From Hydractinia symbiolongicarpus (taxonomy: Eukaryota; Cnidaria; Hydrozoa; Anthoathecata; Hydractiniidae), in NCBI RefSeq assembly GCF_029227915.1, contig NC_079888.1, positions 11,639,001 to 11,703,000 of the forward strand: DNA of 64,000 bases, given 5' to 3'. Numbering within the stretch: position 1 is the first letter of the stretch; each line of letters starts with the position of its first letter. Below, piece after piece: positions 8,701 to 19,200 of the stretch. The translations under genes were made by a program, and so were the position numbers. Under the pieces are notes generated by a model, which worked only from the letters and a program-made list of their open reading frames with translations, did no database searches and was not told the DNA's origin.

Positions 8701-10775
8701 TGGGTTGGATAAATTGAGTGGGATTTTGAAAAATTAAAAACATGCATTTCAAGTTTGCTTGAATTGATGGTTGTTCTTGATTCTTTTCTTCGTACTGCTT
8801 GCATTCTGACATCAATTCGGTTGCAATCTAAAATAAATAGGCCTGATGATTCAAATGGGGATATTCTTCTAATTATCAGAAATTGGTAAATAGGGGCTGG
8901 AATAAGTGCGAGTCGCTCAGCTGAAAAGCATGGTAGACTCGGACATATTTCATCACAGAGCTTTATACATTCCTGATACTTGCAAAAGGACCAACATACC
9001 CGCGACGTACAACTTTTTTTGACTCGCGAAAATAAATATCCGTAAAAACTAGTACTCCTAAAGGTAAATCCACGTCCACCAGCTCATTGGCTGTCATTTG
9101 GTAATCTACACGGAATTTATCCTTCATTTCTTTAAGATCCGCTAACTCTCATATCAGCAAATGGATCATTTTGATCATTTAGCGCTCTTTCCACAGTTTC
9201 GCTTGATATTCTTGCTTTTTTGAAACAGTTTGTGAAAGTTTAATTAGAAACAGAATCCCATGCTACTCGTAACATTTTCATAGCAGTTAGAATTAAGAAT
9301 TTAGGAAGCTCACTGCTGTTCTCCAAATTTAGGACCTGCTTTTTCACTGCCAGAGAACGAGATTTTGCCTTTAGGGATCGAATAACACCTTGATCCATCG
9401 GTTGCCTGATTGAAGTGATGTTTGGAGGAAGGAAAATTAACTTCACTCATTTTAAGCCTGAAACTTCAGGATATGCCGGGCAATTATCAATGACAAATGC
9501 ATTTTTCTTTCTTTGGCACCAAATTTGGCATCGAGTTCCTTGACTCACTCTTCAAATATTCCCGAATCCATCCAACTTTTCTTTTGGGCACGGTAGCGAC
9601 ACGGTAAGCTTTTGATGCCCTTGAAGCAGCGAGGTTTAACTGACTTTCCGATGACAAACATATCCAACCTCTCGCTAAAAACATTGCCTGCTGCCATTCC
9701 AGTCAAACGAACTTTGCTGTGCTTGCCTCCGAAACACTTTTCGTTTATGAAATGGTAAGTTTTGTCGGGCAAGCATTAATAGAATAAGCCGAATTCGTCA
9801 GCATTGAAAATGTTTTGCGATGGATAGCGGGACAACAGTGTCGGCAAAGCTGTTGCCAACCATGAAGCTGTGATTTCTCCAGTCACCGATTTTGCTTCTC
9901 CTGAAATTGTCTTGAACGATATACCAAATCTTAAAATGAAAATAAACGATAAACGAAAACGATGATTTGGGAATAAAAGTACTGTCGCGTTTAATTTTTA
10001 CGGCAGAAGAAAAGTACATTAATATTCTTAAAGAAAGACTTCCTAAGATGTTGTAACAAAAATTTCATTTTATGTATTTTTTTATTAATCGTAACATAAA
10101 TATTTCAGAAAAAAAAAGTATTAAACAAACCCTTTCTTCCACTTGTCTAACCAACCATCAGATGCTTGAAATTTTTCAAGACTTAATTTTTTCGAAAAAT
10201 AAAGAGCCTTTTTCTTTATAAGGTTTCCACTAATGGGGACATTTTCAGTTCTTATGCCTTTAAACCATTTCAACGTAGCACTGTTAACTTGCTCATAGGT
10301 ATCAGATTTCATTTTTTTGGTATTGGTATTTCCATTTTTGCACGCTCCAAAAACTTTCTTTTTTCCAGTTCGAAAGCGTATTAGGTGGGATGCCAAATAA
10401 TTTTGCTACTTCTTTATTGGACCTTCCCTTCTCCACACCGGCAAACTTTGTACTTTGGAGTCGCTTCGCCATTTTCAATTTTGAACAAAAATGAAAGAAC
10501 TCACTGACTTGCGATTTCTCCTTGTCTTACCAAAAAATCAAAACATTCGAATTCGACAGAGATCCAAATTACGAAAAACAAAAACATTCGAAAGTGTTAA
10601 TGGTATATTTACACTTAAAAATTCGGATTATAGAGAGTATTTTTTTGTGTTACAGAGATTCGGATAGTAGAAAGTAAATTATGAGTTTCTTACGGAAAAT
10701 TGACGGTGACTTTTAATTTGTTCGGATTATAGAAAGATTCGGATAATAGAGATTCGGATTAGAGAGGGTCAACTG
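8701..10775 (-). mobile_element. Decayed pogo/Tigger-like DNA transposon
   Basis: A pogo-type transposase remnant (- strand) with its promoter-side terminus at 10775. That end reads, inward on the - strand, CAGTTGACCCTCTCTAATCC, flanked by TA. Subterminal TTCGGAT-TATAGA-type repeats lie at 10619-10770. The other end was not found near 8.7 kb, so it is truncated or too diverged and the left limit is approximate. It sits between the converging LSM8 and PDZRN genes. Confidence 0.65.
8730..10472 (-). pseudogene. pogo/Tigger transposase pseudogene (CENP-B-like HTH plus DDE)
   Basis: Starts ATG at 10472 (MAKRLQSTKFAGVEK..., psq-type HTH ending NTLSNWKK), then shifts frame in an A-run. It continues through the CENP-B/Tc5-type second HTH (VPISGNLIKKKALYFSKKL, then FQASDGWLDKWKK, 10130-10270). 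After a short probable intron (about 10020-10120) the DDE part follows in fragments: NIFNADEFGLFY, NVFSERLDMFVIGKSVKPRC, FKGIKSLPCRYRAQKKSW, LIFLPPNITS and QPMDQGVIRSLKAKS (9360-9420). The second catalytic aspartate region is disrupted. Several frameshifts and stops make it inactive. The layout matches the better copy at 57-59 kb, but the termini differ. Confidence 0.72.
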
Positions 10776-11744
10776 TACATGTGAAATAAGTCAAGTAGTA
10801 AAATTTTAGAGATATGAAATTTAATTTCCCAATTCTCGCTATCAATCTTTTCTGCTCAGCGTTTAGTATGAGAATAGGATTAATATCTTATGCGGTTGCA
10901 TAGGCGAACAAAAGTTGTGCTTGCACACCTTTAATAGCCCAAGCTAAAGCTGTAAATACACTGTGACCCCCTTCGCAGGGCCCTGATTGATAACAGTACA
11001 AATAGGAATTGAAGAGGGTCAACCTGTGTAAATAACAATAGCAGTCGAGTCTCGACATCTCGAAGAGTGAACACCTCATCAAAATCAAATATTTTACCCC
11101 CTTGCTGGCTTGTTATTCTATCCTCATATTCTTTCTCTATTTTATGAGTCCATGGATAGGGTCTACTGCCAACTGTTCAGATTTTTTAGAAATCTATTTT
11201 AAAAAGCTCTTCCTATTATAAAAAACTTCTGTCTTAATAGTAGAAAATAGCAATTTCGTTTATATTTGCAAAATTGATTTTTCACACCATAGAAAGAGCA
11301 TTATGCAAGGTTTAAGAAAAAATTTCCTATATAAAATGTTTTGTATATTCAATTCATGTGCCATGCCCAAAGTATGGGAACCAGGTTTGGGCGAATGAAT
11401 CAAGTAGGTTTAGTGTATACATATATACCATTTAACACAATTTTACAACAAAAATGTCCTAAAAATGAACAAAAATCTTTCAACCAAAGTTATCTCTCTT
11501 GTTTGACATAGTTCGGTAAAATATCACCTTAATAGCAATGCCGACGAAAGATACAACTGGTTGTTTAAAACAATGTAGTTTTTCCTAAAATATATACAAA
11601 ACTGATTTCTCTTCTCTAGATATAAAATTCAACTTTACAGAAAACTGGAAGAATAAGACAATTGTTTTGACTTGATTACTAGAAATAAAATAGCACCAAC
11701 TCAACTAAATATTACAGGTTTACAACCAACAACCAACCAAAATA
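10776..11744. other. PDZRN 3' flank / 3' UTR
   Basis: Sequence downstream of the PDZRN stop codon. No coding frame recognised. A clear AATAAA on the - strand was not seen close to the stop. Confidence 0.4.
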
Positions 11745-13271
11745 CTATATCGTAGTCACGTGTACAGGTCCTTCGAAAATTCCAGATCGATTTCTTTGCG
11801 ACAGAATCTCTTCAACAGTGACAAAGTTATCAAAAACTGTTCCTGGCAGAGTCATTTTTCTTTGTACCATTTCGGCCATAGTTTTTTCTGCTTTATTTTG
11901 GCATGCTGCTTTTATAGCAGCTTTTTCCAACAGACGTTTCTTTCGATCGTTATGTCTGTTTAGTTGTCTGCGTCTTTGCTTTGGGTCCCAATATTGTCCT
12001 TGGTAAACAGTAAACGCGTCATCGTCCGTGGTCACACCACAACGTTCTTCATTTATTTGTTGCGCACGCTCCTTTAAAACCTTATTTCGCGAAGAGTTTG
12101 TTTTTTTGATGTACACATGTTTTCCGTCTTTCGAACGCCGAACACGCCATTCAGCTTCTATCTTTGAAGGATCTGTTACGTTTTTATTTTCTTTTGATTC
12201 CATACTTTGTATAATCTTAAATTCCTCCCAAACCCGACGTTCTGTTTCGTTCCAGCCGGGGTGCGGGTCAATATGTACTTGTTTTTTCCCTTTCTGTGTA
12301 TTACTGTTACTATTCAATTTACTGTTTTTCATCGCAGATCTTAAACTGGACACCGACGCCGTCATATTTTTTCTGATATTTAACGGATGGTTCATGTGCG
12401 TATTATAATTCATATTAGCAAAGTTCGTAGGAATGTCATGTTGTGTACTCACAGGCGTGAATACTGGAACATTCATCATGTGTCCGGGGTATGCCTGTTG
12501 ATTTGTGAAACTAAATTGACCTTGCGTATTATATGAACTTGGTGGGCTAAACTGATTTGGCGGGCTAAATTGGTTTTGTGGTATTATCATGTTATTATTA
12601 ATTCGGTGACGATGTATAGACGGAGAATCCAAGTATGCTTTCATCTTTGAAAGATTTCTTTGTTCCCTTAATTTTGATTTTAATTGCTCACTTGGTTCGT
12701 GGGCTTTACCGTTTTGTTTTTCTTTGCTTGTCGACCAAGTTCTACTTTTGTTGCTATTGTTCGAAGAGTTGCTATCACAACGCGGGATTTTACTTAAATC
12801 GCACGAGTCGTCACTCTGCGAGCTACTTCGTTGTTTGTCCTTTTTGTCATGACCACCGAGTTTGTTTTTCATGAAATTTTTAAACGAGTTTTTCATCGAG
12901 TCTTTCGCCTCTTTATCGTTTTTGTTACTGTCTGCACTGGAGTTACGTTTGCGTTCCATTTTTTCGTCAATTGAATTAGTATCGTTTAAAGTGGCGCTAC
13001 GCCCTCGTCTTTCTGGCGGAGAAAATTCGGTCGGTAAATTATCAACTGGGGATAATGTCATCGCCCTGGATCGTGTTATTTGGGTTATCGACAGACGAGT
13101 TTCGTTCTCTACTATGCTCTTATCTTTTCGGTTATTAGATGAGTTGGAGGAGACAGAGCTGGCGTATTGTGGAGATGATTCTTTTGAAAATACAGATTCT
13201 TGTTCTTCATTTATACAGTCCAGAAAATCGAGGTCAGTTTCCTCTGCTTCATCATAATATTCAGAACGAGG
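11745..13271 (-). CDS. PDZRN3: PDZRN exon 8 (linker, LNX3-homology domain, PDZ ligand)
   Basis: 508 codons plus stop. It starts with an acidic patch (EAEETDLDFLD) aligned with the segment just after PDZ2 in vertebrates. Then a low-complexity Ser/Asn/Lys linker with QFSPP repeats, then the conserved C-terminal domain with RRSKDGKHVYIKK, ERCGVTTDDDAF and NFVTVEEIL. Ends VHVTTI. Confidence 0.95.
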   Translation of the reverse strand, partial: PRSEYYDEAEETDLDFLDCINEEQESVFSKESSPQYASSVSSNSSNNRKDKSIVENETRLSITQITRSRAMTLSPVDNLPTEFSPPERRGRSATLNDTNSIDEKMERKRNSSADSNKNDKEAKDSMKNSFKNFMKNKLGGHDKKDKQRSSSQSDDSCDLSKIPRCDSNSSNNSNKSRTWSTSKEKQNGKAHEPSEQLKSKLREQRNLSKMKAYLDSPSIHRHRINNNMIIPQNQFSPPNQFSPPSSYNTQGQFSFTNQQAYPGHMMNVPVFTPVSTQHDIPTNFANMNYNTHMNHPLNIRKNMTASVSSLRSAMKNSKLNSNSNTQKGKKQVHIDPHPGWNETERRVWEEFKIIQSMESKENKNVTDPSKIEAEWRVRRSKDGKHVYIKKTNSSRNKVLKERAQQINEERCGVTTDDDAFTVYQGQYWDPKQRRRQLNRHNDRKKRLLEKAAIKAACQNKAEKTMAEMVQRKMTLPGTVFDNFVTVEEILSQRNRSGIFEGPVHVTTI

Positions 13272-16200
13272 CTAAAACAATAAGATAACGATTTAATAAT
13301 ACAGAAATCAGGTGCCTGAAACGTTATATATATACGGAGTAGTCGATGTGAGTTTGACTACAAACATTAGAAAATAAAGTCAAAAGAGTCCATAAATTTT
13401 ATTAACAGAAAACGAAACGCCTTTCCAGGAAATATTCTTCCCTAATAACGACACTGCGTAAAAGAACCTGGTTACGAGCCTCTGCTTAGAATTCACTTAC
13501 ATCGTAGACAGCTCTCGCTACTATTAACTTTATGTCATCATAATTTTGTAGCATAGTATACGCCTGGTCCACGTTGCTCACACGAGTTCCGTTGATCTAA
13601 AAATAAAACCAATCGGAAATAAAAATTTTGTCGTTTCTTAGGGTCTTGGGAAAACTGCTGTCCAATATACTCCACGTTCACACATGGTAAATTACAGCCT
13701 ACAAATATTTTTTGTCCAAATTGCTCCACATGACTGAGAGACTTATTTGGTCTGCGCCTATACGCAGGGAATTCAAAAAATGTGCACTACGCAAAAATCC
13801 TTAACACAATGCATTTTTCTCTCCATCATACAGGAACTGTCCCACTAGTGACAGGCTTTGAAGTAGCTCTCAGGCAGTTAATCTTTAAATCTTGTAGAAA
13901 CAGAAAATTGGCTAAGCACAAGATTATGTAGATTTTTCGCATTCTTTTGTGAACAGTCAGTACGAATGTCTCACCTGCACAATCTGATCGCCAACCATAA
14001 TTTTACCGCTGATGTCAGCAACTGAATCTTCTTCTAACTGAATTATAAGAAGAAGAAAATCAATTTATAATTTACAAATATTTCACCGACTTCTGATAAA
14101 ATATATATTACAACACTTTGTAATGATGAAACTACTTACATCTCCAACATAGACAGCCACGTCTGTTTCATCTCCACCATAACATAATACCATTCCAAAT
14201 TTACCTGAACTTTTTCGTAAACAAACCTCCTATATAAAGAAAAAATAGAAAGGTTTAAAATACATCTTCTCACATGCAACGAGACACGGTTTAGGAACGG
14301 GGCTTGAAATAATGACTTCTAGCTAATTTTGTTTAAGCTAGTGATTTTTAGTAGCGATATTGTTGTGACTCTTTTGGCACCGATATTGATTAAGTTATTG
14401 TCCAACACACTTCTTTACATTGTAAAGCTCAGATAATCTATACAACTTTTTATTAAATCTTAGATAAACATAAAAGAAAAAATCTTGAGAGAAGCGTAAA
14501 TTAGTTAAGCGCTGGTTTTAGAAGCGTTTGTTAACACTGGGTATGCTAAGGTTCACCGCCTCACCTCGTACTCATATTCATATTCGGCATCATCATGAAT
14601 ACCAGAAGGCACATCTTCCCAAACCTTTTCTGGTGCTGCATTATTGTTTTCTTCACAACCTGGTATGACATAAAACGTACTATGACGTTTTTCGCTGTTA
14701 TCGTCCTTATTTACTTTTTTACGGAGAACGACGCCCTGAGTGTCGGAACTTTCCGGTGATGTCGTCGTTTGTACTGTATTACTGCTGCTATCGCAAATGT
14801 CGACTTTCATGCGTAATGATTTTTGAGTCAGTAAAGTGTCGTATGCCGAGTCGTAAAAGTCCAGCTTATGTTCGTCTTTATTCCGGTCTGCATTTTGTTG
14901 GTTAACTAGCTCCACTCCCTCATCACTACAAGACAGATTTACAGAGTCAGCAATTTCATGAGGTGTCAACCATCTCGATTTGTTGTTCTGAAAACTCCTC
15001 GACGTTGCCTTTTTATTTAATTCGTTGTCATCTCTATCTCCCGTCACAGCAAAGGCTACGCCGTACGTCTGCGTTGTAACGTCGCAATTTTTATTTCTAT
15101 TAATCATACGTTGGATGACCATTTTAACAGGATTGCCAGAATTACGAAACGTGTTCACAGCGAGATCATGCGTTGCGTTTCTGAGATCTACTCCGTCAAC
15201 CTGAAACAAAGAGCAGACCTTTTAGTTAAGAGCCATACATAACACAAGTACGCTAAAACTCTTCTAAAAATCGTCGTGTTTTGATAAGTTGAGTAAATGA
15301 CAGTTTTACATAATCTTCACAAAGGGATGAAAAGTTTGTTGTTGTTTTTACTGTGAAAAAAGAACGTCTTTCCTCTTGAAAACAAGAACAAAAAACAGTC
15401 TGTGTATACACGGAGTCAACAGATAAATAAACAAATCAATAATTATTTTCTGATCGTGAATCAAACTTGAAAATTAGAAATTCACAACTTATAAAGAAAT
15501 GAAAGAACAGAAATTCTCAAAAAAATTAGTATGAATGACTGTCCGTGTTGTCTACTAAAATTAAGTTTCCATCGAATTAAGATTACATAAAAAGTACATC
15601 CAATTTGTTAATGGGACATCCCCCTTCGTGAAATGCGACATCCCCTCCCCGCTGTGCTGCAATTCTTATCGTGTTTCCTTCAACATATAACTGTTCGCCA
15701 GGATATTAAAAAAGCAAAAAATAACAAGCGTTTGATTGGCTAGTTATTGTTTAACTTTTCGTGTCATCACCAAATAAAAATTGTCAACATCAGGACTTCA
15801 TTAGTGTAAAGAAAAAAAAAATTATTTATAAAAACTAATTTGACTTGTTTACCCAAACAATAGAGAAACGATTAGTTAATTACTTATCTAATACAAATTT
15901 TTTTCTTTTGCTTTTTCTACACCTCACTATCGTCGGATCGAGGGTTTAAAAGAAGGAACCAAATTTTTGATCTTGTTCATATTTCGTGATTAATTATGTA
16001 ATGGTATTTGTTTGTAAAAAAATAAAAATAGGTTTTCCGTTGTTTACAAAGTATTTTATAGAAATCTATAGGTGAAAAGGATGAGAAAAAAGAAAAAAAA
16101 GATAAAAAAGGACTGAATAATTAAAATTAGAAATAAACGAAAAGGCTGAAAATGAACCTACAGAAAGAACAAATAAACAAATAAATAAATCAATAAAAGA

Positions 16201-19200
16201 TGGGTTAAAAATAATTATATATAGCATGTTTGATTAGTTTAACATTGTTGTCATCATTAGAAAAATTCTCTAGTTGCTACGCTGACAACTTTGTAATTAA
16301 AAATTATAATGACGAACAGACTTGAAAATGTTTTAAAAAGAAGTTCCCTGTCTAAGAACACTAAAATTCGCGAAAGCGTTGCGACTTTATGCTTTCCTTT
16401 ATTCTGATACTTCCACCAGAATTTTTTGTAAAAAGCCTTATGGTTTTATAAAAAATAATGTACAAAGAAATAGATAAAACACAAAATGTAAGAGAGTTTG
16501 CTTAAAATCGTGTAAGTCACTAAAATCACTAAAATTGCATACAACATAGTGTCTTTATAAAAAAACACAGTCAAATACATCAACAACGTTGACATATCAC
16601 AAAAGCTATCGCCTCGATCTACAAAAACTGATTCTTGCGTGGTGACAAAGATATCACTCCAGCTAACAACGTGAAATACTTATAAACAACAAGGTCTGTG
16701 TCTAAATAATCGGAATGACAGAGAGCTCAGATTAAAAAAAAAGAAAGAAATCGCAGCTAATACGCTGTTGCGAAGCCGTGTTAGAAATTCATAATCACCT
16801 TAAGCTCAGGAATAAAATTGTTGTATAATGAGAGAGAAATGTTGGTAGTTTTTGTGCTTTTACAAGGAGGAGGGTTGTAAACAACTTTTAGAATCTTCAA
16901 GGGAGAATTTTCAAAAACTTATTCTGAAGAATTGAAGCAACTGTCCTAAATCTCTTATAATCTAAGCATAAACAAAGAAAAATGTGGATGATTTTATTAT
17001 TTCACATTAGTCGTTGAAATGGTTAACCATTATTAATAAAATGATCCTCGTAAAAACTGAAGCTGTGTTGAAATAAAATAAGGGCAACAATGGCATGACA
17101 AAGTCGACGTCGTAGGCATGACGTAGTTCTGACGCTTAAACAATGACTTATTGACGACTCAACGTCGGTAAACATGTCTCACAAAAGTTTCGTAGGCGTT
17201 TAACAGTCTTTCGCGCTTGTTTAGTGAAAGTTTGCGACATGAAAACAATGCTCCACAAATAGCTACCAAATAAAACTCATCGTTTGAAGACACATCCTTC
17301 CTTCCTGAATATTTTTATCCTTTCCATGTTTTGGAGATGACTCAAAAATATAACGGAGCAGAAGATAAACACGCGTTACATTTCAGACCAAGGTGTTGCA
17401 TTTCGTTTGGGTGAAACTTGTGTTTAATTAATGTATTATATGCGGTAGATTATTTAAGTTATCTGTGCGCACGTACATTAAAGGAGCGCTCCCACGTTCG
17501 CAAGCTTAACAAAATTTTGTTAAAATTGCGAAAGTAAACACAAGCGAAAAACTTTTAGCTTCAATGCGCACGCGAATACAAACAGCCAATTAACGGGAGG
17601 TTTCACCCTTGATTTGTAACAACTAACATCGCGTGACCAACTTGCGTCGCGACAGTTTTAAGCACATCTTTTGGAAGAAGTTATCTAAATCGCTATAAAA
17701 TTACTTGTGGTACAAACACGTAACGGCGTTAACATTTGCTTACTTTCAAGTGTTGTCGCTGTTTCAAGTGGCTATTTCTTGACTCCGTCAATTAACTTTT
17801 CATTTTAAATTTTTAAAATACCAACTTCCAAATATGGTCAAGAAAATTAAAATCCGTATATATTGAGTCAAGAGGATTGGAAAAAAATGACAATAAAGTG
17901 AATTCATAGGATTAATTTTCGCAAATACGCTAAATATTTTGAATTGCAACTTCTTTCGCAACACCAATTTTAATGAATAGGGGTCTAAGGCTATAACGAT
18001 ATGCTGTATTACTGTTTAATTCATACTTGGGCATGTAATAAAGAACTGCCTCACTTAATTACGTGAATCAACTGTTTACACATTTCTCGCGGACATTTAT
18101 TTTCACCGAAAGATTTTCCATAACAAGTCATGTTCATAATTCTGGTCAAAAATCGCGAAAATTGAACTTATGTGGAAAAGTAAATGCATTACAAAAGTCA
18201 AAAGAGTAAACATATCGACTTTGATTCATTTAATAGCAAATAAACTAAATAAACAAGCAAACATATAGATAAAAAAACGAAAAAACAAATACCTCTAAAA
18301 TGCAATCATGCAGTTGTAACTTGCCAGGTTGATCTGCAGCACCTCCTTCTACTATTCTTGAGATGTATATACCACTTGATAGGTTGTTATTCTAATGATA
18401 GTAAACAAAGTCATCAAACTAAGCAGCTTGAAAACAGTTCCTTTAAGCATATAAACAACACTGTTCGGTTATTTACTAACAATTATGTATTAAAGATTTA
18501 ACGATGACGTCAGAGATAAGAGTGACATGAATTTTGACAGTAAACATGACAATGGATTATGGGTAACTTAGAGATTTATCAGGTAAATACAGAAAATAAT
18601 TAATGTTAAGCTGCTGATATGAAGTGATTGATGGATTTATAGTCTTGTATATCCAAACAATGATCTTGGGTACTTTCCATGCCTGTACTTGTTCATCAAG
18701 TCCATATATCGTATATTTGTATAGTAACCTTACAACGCGGCAAGATATTTTGAGAGAATGAAAACCAATTTTCTGATGTTTTTTGTCCGCTATTGAAATT
18801 GTTAAAACTTTGTTTGGGTACATCACAAAACTTGTTGTTACTACTACTAACAAATGGGAAATTGTCAATCATTGGATTGACAGGATAACTGCGTACAAAA
18901 ATATTCCCCTTGTTTTTTTAAAATATCTACAAATCAGCTAGAAGCAGCAGCCGATTAGTCTTGGTCCTTATATATAAGCCACTTGCATCTCTCTGTTTCT
19001 ACATTTTGTAGTCCTTTGAACAAAGTGCTGTGTAAGTACACGTTAGGCTGGATATGCTCAGAGTTTTTGTCCCAACGTTTTTATAAACTAGGTTTTTAGA
19101 ATTAGGGTAGAAGATCCGCCGGCAGCCGACGAAAAACTACCGAAAAAGTAATTTAATGAAATCGAGGATATGACGGTTATTACCGCTAGGGTTACTCGTG

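Noticed and set aside
11760-13257. Several + strand open frames of 60-130 residues
   Set aside because: Antisense shadows of the long last exon of PDZRN; no homology of their own.
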